A DNA stretch of 64,000 nucleotides from Maratus speciosus (taxonomy: Eukaryota > Arthropoda > Arachnida > Araneae > Salticidae): contig OZ010791.1 of assembly GCA_963932465.1 (NCBI GenBank), positions 318,180,283 through 318,244,282 on the forward strand, given 5' to 3'. The notes beneath the pieces are model-generated. The model was given only the letters and a program-made list of their open reading frames with translations. It was not told the origin of the DNA and searched no databases. Positions 44,037-54,991 of the stretch are shown here, piece by piece (the stretch's first letter is position 1; each line of letters starts with the position of its first letter). The position numbers were made by a program, and so were the translations under genes.

Positions 44037-46084
44037 TACAGAATCGGGATCGGTTTCCTTATTCTTAGTCCTTATACATAGTCTTAAATTTTGTGCTTTA
44101 AATTAGTGTCTTTAAATTTATTTTCATTTACCAATCTTTTGAATGCTTAATTTTTTTTCTTAACAAATGTCAACTGGTTTCTTTTATATATTTTACATGA
44201 TCTTAAAATTGTTCCTGTAATCGAAAATTTATTTTATATACAATGCTTAAATCATTTGCGATTTTATGACTATTATGGTTATAACTTGTTGAGAAATACA
44301 GATGGATACGAAGTTTGATTGGAAAAAATATTTACATAAATAATTATAGTAATTGCATATATTAAAGCATTCTAGAAGTGAAAACGAGAAAAAGGACCAT
44401 TAGTTTTGCTTAGCGTTTTATGAGTTTTTGCTATCTATCGGAATTAAATAGTTATAGATTTTAGAAATTATTTTTGATAAATGTATCAAAATATGTATTT
44501 AATTGTGGTCAGAGAAAGGTAAAACCATAAGTAGAATACCGTTTTCATTTTATTTCCTTATAAAATATTTTGCACAATAAATTGATTTTTCATTAAATGA
44601 ATATGTACATGTAATAAATAAGTGGAACACATATAAAATTAACAAACATAGATGTTACTTACCAGTCACTATTTCATTGTTTTCTAAATTAATTTAATCT
44701 GTGCTTAATCCCCAATCTTTTTTTTTTTTTTTTTTTTTTTTTTTGTTGTTGTTGTTGTTTCTTACATTTCGTAAGAAATCGTCAGAAATGTCCTAAGTTT
44801 TTTTTTTTCTACAGTGTTTTTAATTAATTCTTCATCAGTCTAGTACGTCTCATTTTTGATGGGATTAAGACTGGGGATATTTCTTCAACTAAAGTTTAAT
44901 AACGAATAGATTAGAACTAGAACATGCCACCATATATTTTAATTTTGGCATTAATTAATTTTTCCTCTCCTGAACATTTTTCAATAATCCTTCCTTTTTC
45001 TCATCTAGAAAAGTCATTGATATTTCTAGAAATAATGAATTATTTTTATCACGGTCGAAGGCCATTATAGTGGATTACCTTACGCGTCTGTTCAAGGCAG
45101 ACTGACGTTTAAATCAGAAAAATCTTGGAATACCAGGCTAAATGCGCTAATGATGTTTTCACTAAAGATGTGAATTTGTGAAGAAAAAAAAAATGGCAGA
45201 AAATAAGAGCATGAGAATATTCCTGTCTCAAAGAAATTCGTTACAAGTATTTTTAAATTTTATATGTATTAATAGGTAGCAATTTTTTTTTTCATATTTT
45301 GTGACTGAAAGTACTTTCTCGAAACGCATAAAGAATTTTCTAGAAAAATTATAAAATTGGCTGAAACAGATAATGATTTGCTGATAATATAGTGATTGAT
45401 CACGATAATTATCGAAGTGTTTTCCTTCTCATAGATGAAATTTAGTGAATTTAATCCGTTTCCTGTAGTATAGTAGTTCGTATAATAGATAAAATTGAAG
45501 CTATTTTTAAATTTTTCATGTTGATAAGAAATAATAACACAGAGTTAATTTCTACTTAAAAATCAATCTTGTTTTTCAGATATACTGAAATCGTCTGGCC
45601 TTTTTAATGAAGCTCCGTGTAATTGAAAGCACATCAGTTTTATATAATTCAAAAGTACTATTTGAAAAATGAGTAAAGTCGAAAGATTATGAGCTCAACT
45701 GTTGACCTTCTAACAATATATTATTCCTCTAAAAAATCATTTTGCATAATTTTATTATTTTCATTAAACTAACCTTTCAATTGATATATTCTTTCAGCCC
45801 CTAATCTGTAATTGTATGGATTTTATGAAAGTGTAAAGAAAAGTCATGAATAGTTAGATAGTGTGCACATATAAATAAGCAAGTTTGTGTTTGTATTGCC
45901 GGATAAAGGATGTTCAGTAGTGCTTTTCGTATAGTGTTCGATTACGTGTAGTATTCGGCGTGGTGTAGGATTGTATTGTTTGCGAAGCGTGAATGTTATT
46001 CCGCTTGGAAGTTACGAAGAGAAAGTTCTTTTTAACCTAAATTTACTTATTTATCTCTAATCACAGATCATACATCCAATAATA
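44037..46084. other. A+T-rich sequence with poly(T)-GTT run
   Basis: A T run of about 25 bases followed by GTT repeats lies at 44718-44760. A G/T-richer stretch at 45890-46020 stands out in composition but shows no core-promoter motif that I can defend. No gene was recognised. Confidence 0.45.
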
Positions 46085-46655
46085 TTAAATAGAAATTTTC
46101 TCCTTACTTAAACGGCTTATAAATGAAAAAAATCTAGTCCTAAGTAATTGCAGAAACACATATTCATTTTTACCGGTGGAAGTATACTTTGCCGGTAGTC
46201 CGGCCCTGCTTTTCCGCCATATTGTGACAACCTAGACAAACTCCTGTCAGTGTGAGTGAAAAAGATAATGATGGCTGGACAAACTGGCACCAGTAAAAAG
46301 AAATAGAAATGTTTACCATATTTGTAAGTACATAGTTTTGTTGTATTTCCACGAATAAGAAGTTTAAATAAGATGAAATTTTCTATTAAAATTTATTGTT
46401 GGGAAGTTTGCCCCGGCGGTAAGCGGAAACTGTTGATCCGAATGTTAAAAAAAGCAGCCGCCATCTTGCGACAACCTCACCAGTTACTTCACTCGCAACT
46501 GGTAGACAACGCACTATATGTCTCCTCTTTATTCATAACTCCATTGTTTATCCTGGACCTATGACGGCTCACTTGATCTGACGTCATGAATTCTGTCCTA
46601 AGCCACCGTCCTAAAAAACATGATCTCGACCGGTACTAATGTCTGCTTTGAAATT
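46085..46655 (+). repeat. Long direct repeat, copy 1 (about 570 bp)
   Basis: It begins TAGAAATTTTCTCCTTACTT and ends CCGGTACTAATGTCTGCTTT. It recurs at 47399-48128. Within the copy, the phrase CCGCCATnTTGnGACAACCT appears twice (about 46207 and 46459), and GGnGGAAGT..CCGG-type motifs occur near TTTACCGGTGGAAG. The small open frames here are not credible. It is likely part of an unclassified foldback or composite element. Confidence 0.8.
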
Positions 46656-46659
46656 TTTT

Positions 46660-46927
46660 TTTTTACGACTTTTAGAGTTTCTTCTCGTTTCGCGGCGTTC
46701 TTTTGACATTTGTAAAAGGAATCCGGTTTCAGTCTTTTAGGCCAGTGCTGTAAATTTTGGCGGAATTCGCGAAATTATTCCGCGATCATTTCACGACAGT
46801 CACAATATTTTCCCACATTCATTTGAAGAAATTCCGGTCTTTCTGTCGCAATTTTTTGACGAAATCCGCACTTTTTACCGCAAACCTTTGATTGAATTAG
46901 TGTTTTTTACCGCGATCCATTGACGAA

Positions 46928-46974
<47 letters not shown>

Positions 46975-47335
46975 GACCGATTGACGAAATTCGTTTTTTA
47001 CGGGGTCTTTTGTCGAAACTCGTGATATTTTTGCGCGACCGATTGGGATAATTCTGGATATCTTTCCGTGACCAATTAACAAATTTCGCTACACGTTCCG
47101 CGACCTTTTGAAGAAATTTGCAACATTTTTTGACGATCGTTTATGGAAATTTGTGATTTTTTTGCGAACTCATTTGACGGGATTCGCGATTTTATACTGC
47201 ACTCTTTTATCGAAATTCATGGTATTTTCCCACGATCGTTTGAAGAAATTCTCAATTTATTCCGTGACCGATTCACGAATTGATTTTGAGAAATTCCATA
47301 AAAGAACAAAATAGTTCTTAAAATAGTGAAGCTTC
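46660..47335 (-). repeat. Minisatellite related to 28.2-29.1 kb, opposite orientation
   Basis: Units read GCGACCGATTGACGAAATTC followed by GCGTTTTTT-type sequence, the inverted form of the GATCGCGAAAAAACGCGAATT unit at 28.2-29.1 kb. A T run of about 40 bases (46931-46971) interrupts the array. The right flank GTAACCGCTTT (about 47340) is the inverted counterpart of AAAGCGATTACAG at 29085. The left flank (about 46700-46745), inverted, reads AAAGACTGAAACCGGATTCC and matches 50290-50310. Confidence 0.75.
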
Positions 47336-47398
47336 AACTGTAACCGCTTTAGTAGAGCCGCCGGGTATTACCGCCGAGAGAAACTTCCACCAGTAAAT

Positions 47399-48128
47399 TT
47401 AAATAGAAATTTTCTCCTTACTTAAACGGCTTATAAATGAAAAAATTCAGTCCTAATTAATTGCAAAAACAGATATTCATTTTTACTGGTGGAAGTTTTT
47501 TTTTCGGTAGTCCGGCCCTGAGTTTCCGCCATATTGTGACAACCTAGACAATCTTCTGTCAGTGTCAGTGAAAAATAATATGATGTCCGGGCAAACTGAC
47601 ACCAGTAAAAAGAAATCAAAATGTTTACCGTATTTGTAAGTACATATTTCCATGAATAAGAAGCTTAAATAAGACGAATTTTTCTATTCAAATTTACTGG
47701 TGAGAAGTTTGCTCCGGCGGTAAGCGGAAACTGTTGATCCGACTTAAAAAAAAACAGCTACCATCTTGACACCAGTAAAAAGAAATCGAAATGTTTACCG
47801 TATTAGTAAGTTTTTATTTCCATGAATAAGAAGTTTAAATAAGACGAATTTTTCTATTCAAATTTACTGGTGAGAAATTTGCTCCGGCGGTAAGCGGAAA
47901 CTGTTGATCCGACTTAAAAAAAGCAGCTACCATCTTGTGAGAACCTCATCAGTTACTTCAGTCGCAATTAACTGATAGACAACTCACTATATGTCTCCTA
48001 TTCTTTATTCACAACTCCATTGTTTATCATGGGCCTACAACGGCTTCTCGTGATCTGATGTCATGAATTCTGTCCTAAGCCACCGGCCTAACAAACAAGA
48101 ATACGGCCGGTACTAATGTCTGCTTTCG
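47399..48128 (+). repeat. Long direct repeat, copy 2 with internal 170-bp duplication
   Basis: It starts TAGAAATTTTCTCCTTACTT like copy 1 and ends at the same CCGGTACTAATGTCTGCTTT. A segment beginning CACCAGTAAAAAGAAATC is present twice, at about 47600-47769 and 47770-47940. Each includes CTCCGGCGGTAAGCGGAAAC and GCAGCTACCATCTTG. Copy 1 has this segment once. The stretch just before copy 2 (47354-47398) carries an inverted form of the TTTACTGGTGGAAG..CCGG motif. Confidence 0.8.
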
Positions 48129-49050
48129 ATTTATATTCACGAAGGTTGGTAGAAAAAAAGAGACGCCGGTCGGCCTTTAGCGGTGCTGTCCAAACAGGTT
48201 TGATCCAGAAAAATTCGGTAAAAAAAAAAAAAAAAAAGGCATATAAAGGATATGATTTGTTTAGATAAGCAATCAAAACAAAATAAAAAGTGACGGAGGT
48301 GTTTACATCTGCCTTGAAGTATTATTTGAAGAAAACCATTGCTTACCCGACAGTTTAAAAGAAAAAAATATAAGTATTTTCATGAATAGAAAAAAACAGT
48401 CTCCCCCAAAAAAGTTATCGGAAGGACAAGAAAAAGACACATTTTATTCTGAGATGAATAGAAAAAAAAACAATTTTAAGTAGAGATAACAGAAGGTATG
48501 CTGTTCGTTATAAAAAAAATAGTAGAATGTAAATTTATTTTGAGTGTCTTAAATAATTGATATCCTTACCAATTTTAAACTGGTGGTTTTACTTTTAAGC
48601 ACTGATATCTATAGCATTGATACCAAAATATTGAATAATAAAGTCAAGTCATTTGTTTTATTGTCAGCCATGCATCCGCATTACTTAGCTGTGTGATATG
48701 ATTTTTTTTTTCAAATAGATAAGAATTATAAATATTGCTGAGGAATTTTAGAAATTAAGAAAACATAATTCGGTGTGTGAATAAACAATTAAATTTAAAA
48801 ATTCTAAAAACCCGACTGCGTGAAAAGCGAACTAATTAATTATTTCTCATCAATGTGAAACTATTTTTTTTTAATTCCTACTATTAGCTCAAACTCTCGC
48901 TATATATATCTTGTTCAAATTTTCAATCGTTAATAAAATACTTATTATTCATCCAATCAAGCTCAAATAAAATTTTTTAAACTTGTAGTGGATGACACTT
49001 GATGTTAATCCAGTTTTTTCAAATATTAATTAATTAATTAAATTAAATTA
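48129..49050. other. A+T-rich sequence, no gene
   Basis: A poly(A) run lies at 48220-48237 and a TTAA/AATT run at about 49028-49058. Nothing else was recognised. Confidence 0.5.
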
Positions 49051-49063
49051 ATTAATTTTCAAT

Positions 49064-49134
49064 AATCGAGAGAGCCCTCTTCTTGATCAAGGAATTTTTA
49101 GACCGAGAGAGCCTTCTTCTTGATCAAGGCATTT
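49064..49134. repeat. Two-copy tandem repeat of about 38 bp
   Basis: CGAGAGAGCCCTCTTCTTGA followed by TCAAGG is repeated as CGAGAGAGCCTTCTTCTTGA with TCAAGG, separated by AATTTTTAGAC. It lies just after an AATTAATT run. Confidence 0.8.
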
Positions 49135-50149
49135 TAAGCGCAACTCAAAAGTAAAGAAGAATAGGAGAAAAAAAAATTATCTTATTGACCTAAGTAGGAA
49201 TTGTCTTAAAATATTTTTTATATTACTTGTTTATATTACTTACCTATTTTTTTATTTACTTGTATTGATGACTTTTAAGTTGTGTTTAATTGTTAGTTCC
49301 TATCTATAAACATTGTTTTGATGAGGTCTATAGATATCTATGATGGTTAGAGTTGCAGTAAAGCTAGAGATCCACAATACATACACAACTTCCAGGTTGT
49401 ATAATATTTTAACGGAGCTTCTGACTGTAAAATAGTCAATGAAACATCGTCTTCATTTTGAAAGACCTATCCAATGATATGCCACTCGATAGGGTGCGTA
49501 AATTGTTTTTTCGTCTCTACCGCCATTTCGTATTTTACGGCCGCCATTTTGAATTTATAAAAACAAAACCTAGCCTATAACCATCTAGCCGTTAAGACGA
49601 ATTGATAGAGACCTCATTGATTAAAATCCACCCAGCCGTTGAGATGTTTCGAGGGTATAAAAAAATCCACTTACACAGATTTTTTGTATAAGAAAATATT
49701 AAGCATTCTTCCAATTCGAATTTAATCACGGCAACAGCAAAAAGTTGGAAATTGCACGCCAAAAGTGGCAAATGAGATGCGTTTGTACTATAACTAGTTT
49801 TATAGATATTTTTTGCACCGCATATTATTCTGAATGTATATTTTAGTGCACCTCATAAGTGCACATAAATTTCATTCTGTTCGAAAGGCTGTCACATTAT
49901 TAAAATTCACTTGAAATATTTTTTTCCCATTGACCGTAATGTAACGGAAAACTTTCGAATGTCCCTATAATTAAACTATACATCCGATTTTCATAAAATT
50001 TTAAATGACTCGACAAAAGTTTGCAACATATATTTAAAATTTCAGACCATTCGGTTAAGAACTTTTCGTTGTGTTATATGCGGACGGGGGGATAGACAGT
50101 CGGACCAAATGACGAATATTGTTGCTGAGTATTTATATAATTTCGAAAA
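49135..50149. other. Probable element tails, no gene
   Basis: 49490-49690 has CCGCCATTTTG, CCAGCCGTTGAGATGTTTCG and similar phrases, and 50030-50110 has TTCGGTTAAGAACTTTTCG then GCGGACGGGGGGATAGACAG. Such 'CGGACGGACAGACAG'-type tails are common in arthropod repeats, and a similar one follows the array at 14.1-15.0 kb. No boundaries or coding sequence could be fixed. Confidence 0.3.
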
Positions 50150-50480
50150 ACCTAAAAATTACCGGAGAAGTTTTCTGTCTGAGAAAAAAGTAAAAAATCG
50201 CCTTAAAGCATGAAAAACCCTGCTAAAAATCTCTTTAAAAATTCGGAAAAGATAAAAAAAATCGCAGAGAATGAAATTAACTAATTGGGTAAAAGACTGA
50301 AACCGGGTTCCTTTCAGGAATGTCAAAAATTCCCGCGAAATGCGATAAAAACTCGAAAAAATCACTACCTATTAAAAAAATCGTGAAAAATTGAAAAATC
50401 TATTTAAGAATCTCGTAAAAGTTTTATTAAAAAGAGGGCAAAGTTTATAGGATAAATTATTGAAATATGATTCTTTTTTT
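50150..50480 (+). repeat. Third locus of the AAAAATCG-rich repeat family
   Basis: A-rich degenerate repeats (AAAAATCG, AAAATCTC, TCGAAAAAATC) surround AAAGACTGAAACCGGGTTCC (about 50293), which is shared with the inverted left flank of the 46.7-kb minisatellite. The minus-strand frame at 50159-50365 is a by-product. Confidence 0.5.
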
Positions 50481-50933
50481 CTAATTTTGAAAATTTTACA
50501 AAAACAAACAATAATTTACAAAATGCGAAAAAATTCGCATAAAAATTAAATGAAAAACTCAAAAATTGTTTTCGATATGCATGACTTCAAGCATACAGGT
50601 ACTTGCCTGCCAAATCTTGTGGCTGTGCGGGTTGCAGTGTTTCTTCAGAGTACAGAGCGTGCGCGTACACATTACACACAGACAGACAAACACCTATGTT
50701 TGTTATTACAGACGCATCATTTTTATCATCCTGATAAAATTTAGTGTACATTAACGTGAACTGCATTACCTTAAAATATTCCACGCATTCTGAGTAAAAA
50801 TATGAATTAGTAATGAAAGAATACTCTTTATAATTATTTATAGCGAAATTTATTGTATTACCAATTATTACATTGTTTAGCTGAAAAGCCCAATGCTGTT
50901 CGAAACACAAAATTGTCTTCTTAATTTAAAACA

Positions 50934-51370
50934 ATGGCAGAAAACATGTGTAATATCGTCTCACGAAGTGGTAGTTCTTTCTTTCATTCAATGTCGAGAG
51001 GGAAAAGCGAGTTGATCGAATCCATCGTCCGGCGAAGCAGCAGTTTTTTTCCATCGAATGTCGACGGGGAAAACGAGTTCATCGAATTTCTGGTAGGAGG
51101 TCTCACGTGCCGGCTGAGAGAAAGAAAATGAAAAGAAATGAAGTCAGAGACGGCGGGGATAACGACGAGAGATGTCATTCGCTAAGGAGCTCTGTATGAG
51201 CCGAATGTTTTTGTTAGTGTTTTAAGAATGTTCTAATGGTGATTTTAACAAAAAGTCTGGAATGTGGCTTGTAACTCCACTAAAGAAATCTGTATAGTTA
51301 TTTTCACTGTACATATTGTACATAGTATTTGTTTATTAAAAGTGTTGTGATTTAATATTGAATTGCGAGT
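50934..51370 (+). other. Unassigned segment with 66-bp tandem duplication; possible LTR or short ORF
   Basis: A plus-strand frame at 50934-51131 (65 codons, ATG in the context CAATGG) contains two copies of a unit of about 22-23 residues. The first is near SRSGSSFFHSMSRGKSELIE and the second near RRSSSFFPSNVDGENEFIEF. At DNA level the copies lie at about 50958-51024 and 51025-51090. Downstream, GAGCTCTGTATGAGCC, a TGTACATATTGTACAT stretch and TTTATTAAAAGTGTTGTG resemble the R/U5 part of some arthropod LTRs. I cannot decide between a solo LTR and an unrelated sequence. No TG...CA boundaries or second copy were found. Confidence 0.3.
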
Positions 51371-53779
51371 TTATTCAATGACTGGACTAGCTGTGGAGAT
51401 TTTTTTATTAAAGTGAAGATATCACACAACCTTCACCCACTTATCGTAGACATTCCTCCAAAATTTCTTAGGTCCCTTCAGAGATCCCTAAGAAGTCACG
51501 GAGACACGTTTTGAATAAAACTGGTGTATGTACTGGCGTATGTACTGGTGTACCGTTTGTATTATCTGAGATTTGTCATCCTGCAAAATTTCGTCTGGAA
51601 GACTTTGACTGAGATAATTTTACATCTCATGCAGATTTTTCCTGCGCCTATAGAAGTTTCCTCATGATTAAAAGCCTTTTTTTATCTTTATAAGAAGTTA
51701 TGTTGTCAAAAGGTTTTACACTTGTGTCCACACTAAGTCACTCACTGACTGCAAAGAGATTTATATATCAGACTTACTTTTTAACATTTTCTCATCCCCC
51801 TCAGGAAAACAAAAAATGCGTTTGGGACCTATTTTAAAATGAATACCGTACAATTATACCTTCTAAGATGACCAGTTTTACGGCATTCCGTTTTAGTAGG
51901 TTTTACTAAATGAAGACATCGTTTGTACTCAACATGTTCAGTTTAAAAAATCTCAGCACCCCTCCGTAAAAAAGGCTTGGTAAGTCTATGTAATACTTTC
52001 TTATATGTTTAAACGCATTCATAAAACTTGAATTATCTGCATAAGCTCATTTAGGCCGTTTTACTTATCAAATACAAGATGTCTAAAAATTATTAATGGA
52101 AAGTTTTGAGGTGATAATAAAAGTATAACATAAGTACATTTTATATGTGAAAGGATTGCCAAAATTTCTTTATTCACAGACAAATACGGGTTGTCTCACA
52201 CCAGAACAAAGCCGGATTTTGTAATGTAATAAATTTTGAAGTCAAAACATTTTATTTCAACAATCTGTATTTTTGAATGAATAAATACATAACATTCCGG
52301 GTTTCCCAAACAAAAACTATTTTTTTATGAACATGTACTAGTCAGAATACGAAATTTATAAGGTAGCTTCCATCAACTGAAAGCTTTCTCTGCAAATTTC
52401 TTGTTTGCATTTCAATACTTTTAAATGATTCTTTTCACAATTAAAAAAAAAAATACTTGTGTAATTGGAAACATTTTTAAACGGTAAAACATAAAACTTT
52501 AGACGAAAACGATTTAATTAAAAAAAAAATAGAAAATCTATAAAGTTAACACGTTATTAATTTAACATATATTTAAGTTTTATAATTAAGCATAAAACAA
52601 ACATATTTTATTTCTAAAAATAATATTAAATGTAAAAAAAATGTTCCAGTGTTTAAAAAGGAATTATATAAAGATAAAATCTTTAAAATTTGATCTATAT
52701 GTTTGCATAAAGATTTGAAAGAAATGAGAAAAAAATGTAGTTTGAAAATATTTGCCATGTTAAAGATATTTTTTGCTGAAAACTTTCAGTTAAAAAGTAG
52801 CAGAAAAGTAATATTTTTACGTAAATGAAAAGTAAGAAAAGCCTTAAAAAAGAGAAACAATGTTTCTAAGACAACATATTATAAATTTATGCATCTCATA
52901 TTTTTGTTTTATGTAGAAAGAAAAAAGATATGATTTATGATAAAAGAGATTGTTAAAAAGTTATGTATGTTGTGCATTTTATAAATTTACGGGAAAACAT
53001 ACATAGTTGAAAGAAAAACTTTTTTTAATTCTCGATCTATTTTCTGGTACGTAAATAAACACGAAATTAAGTTTGTTTAACTGACTATGTCTCTGAATGA
53101 CATCTGTATGCATTCGAAGAAGAAAAGAGCCAATAAATTACGTGTCGTAGAAATCATATTTCAATTTTGAAAGTCGCAAAGCTGTTAAGGGTATCTAAAT
53201 ATACTCTATCAATATTAAAACTTTAGAATATAATTTTAATGTTTTTATAAATTTAGTTAGTCAAACTCTCTTCTTGCCTATTTGTCTCTTCACTATCTAA
53301 TCTTTTGCAAACAAGTTTAAATTACTGTGAAATGCAAAAAAGAAAGGGGAGAATGGGACAGAGCATGAATGAGACATTGAATGTTATTGCTCTTGCTGAT
53401 ATGTTTACGTAGTTTATATTTTTACAAGTAAATGTCACTACTGATATAGCTCATCCCATTAAACTTGTTGCTTGGTTGTTTTATATGATTATGAGTTTGC
53501 AGAGGATTTGTATTTTGACTTTTCTAAAGCTTACTCCTCAAAGTTATATGTCGTTATCATTATATTGTAAATTATACATTCAAAATTAATTTATCAAGGA
53601 ATAAGAATATAACACTGGGGAACAATTTTTAACACAATTTCTGTTGACTTCGATTTTTCAGATATTTTTTAGCCAAAAAAGCGTGCTGATTTCAAAACTG
53701 CAATTTTTTTTCTTCTATCATGCTAAAATTTTTCTCTACAGCTTATATTATGGAGACCACTCTACACTAAATTGTGTGT
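51371..53779. other. A+T-rich sequence, nothing recognised
   Basis: The stretch is slightly less A+T-rich at 51420-51620, with a short TATGTACTGG duplication near 51524-51550. The minus-strand frame at 52573-52758 shows no features beyond low complexity. Confidence 0.5.
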
Positions 53780-54900
53780 GAGTTATAGGAAGAAAAAATC
53801 TTCTGAATTATTAGCATTAAGACTGCATGCGAAACGTTTGCTTGAAAAGGGAGCTAAGGTTTGCTACTTTCGAACAAGAAAATATGAATTTCTTCAATAC
53901 TTTTGAAGTGACGATGAATTTGTTTATTACCGTAACATACATAGTTAATGGGGGAGTTGGGAATTCCATTCCATACCGCAACTGAATGGTAATTGTTCAT
54001 CGATAGTTCAACGAGGAGCTTGAAGTGCGGGTTTCTTCACAATGGAAATTTATTTGGAGCACTCCCAATAGGTCATTCAGTTTATTTGCGCCAAGAATAG
54101 GAGGACGTAAATTGGGCCATTGATCTTTGCAATATCACATGCACGAACGTATCATCTGTGTTGACCTTAAAATGGTCTGCATCCTTCTTGGCCTGAAACG
54201 TGGATATACCAAGTACACCTGTTTTTGTATTAAGAAGCATTTAAGAAGCATTGGTTCCATGCGAATTGGCCTCCAAGATCTAACCTCAAACCTGATGACA
54301 CAAACATTTTGCATCAGTCTCATATCGACAGAAAGAACATCATATTTACATCTCTGCATATAAAACTGGGTCTAACGAAGCTGTTCGTGAAAGCTTTGTC
54401 AAATGAAGGAGAATATTTCAAGTATCTCATTTCGAAATTTCCAAACCTGTCTTTTAAAAAGATAAAGGCAGGTGTATTTGACTATCCACAGATTCGGCAG
54501 CTCATTACAGATGGACATTTCATCGGAACAAAGACAAAACTCCAAAAGAATGATTTGTTGGCATTCAAAAACCTTGTCAAATATTTTCTATGAAATATGC
54601 AAGTAGAAAATAACACCGAAATTGTCTAACAACTTTTAGAGAACTTCAAAATTGTTGGTTGCAACATGAGCATCAAGCTTCATTTTCTACTTAGCACTCT
54701 TGATCACTTCCCGGAAAAACTTGGTGCAGTCAGTGATGAGCAAGGTGAGCGATTCGACCAAGAATTGTAGCTCCTGGAAAAACGGTATCAAGGCAGATGG
54801 GACAACATGATGTCTGATTATTGTTGGGGCATCAAGCGAGATTGTCTACAAATTGAACAATACAGGAAAAGCTATAAGCAAATATATTTACCTTAATATG
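53780..54900 (+). pseudogene. Pseudogene of a multi-copy uncharacterised arthropod protein family
   Basis: Successive open pieces in different frames give a consistent order: CYFRTRKYEFLQYF (about 53858), LFIDSSTRSLKCGFLHNGN (about 53990, continuing into LPIGHSVYLRQE), MHERIICVDLKMVCILLG (54139), RKNIIFTSLHIKLGLTKLF and FVKALSNEGEYFKYLISKFP (from 54330), IKAGVFDYPQIRQLITDGHF, and finally NLGAVSDEQGERF and DYCWGIKRDCLQIEQ (54720-54860). I recall this order from a family predicted in very many copies in arthropod and some other invertebrate genomes, usually unnamed. The multiplicity suggests a mobile-element origin, though its catalytic nature is unknown to me. Stops (for example about 53976 and 54119) and frameshifts (near 54230, 54310 and 54590) make this copy dead. 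It ends 90 bp before a pogo element. Confidence 0.7.
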
Positions 54901-54991
54901 TACTTTTTTCGTTTTATAAAAAGAATTTACTATTGGTATGAACACAATGTAGCTTTTAGTAATTATATACCACCGCTGTATGGATAATATA

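Noticed and set aside
45890..46020. Possible promoter region
   Set aside because: It is only a G/T-richer stretch. No convincing TATA, initiator or downstream coding exon was found.
50550..50910. Several overlapping open frames on both strands
   Set aside because: They are mutually exclusive, short and without similarity. They lie between two repeat regions.
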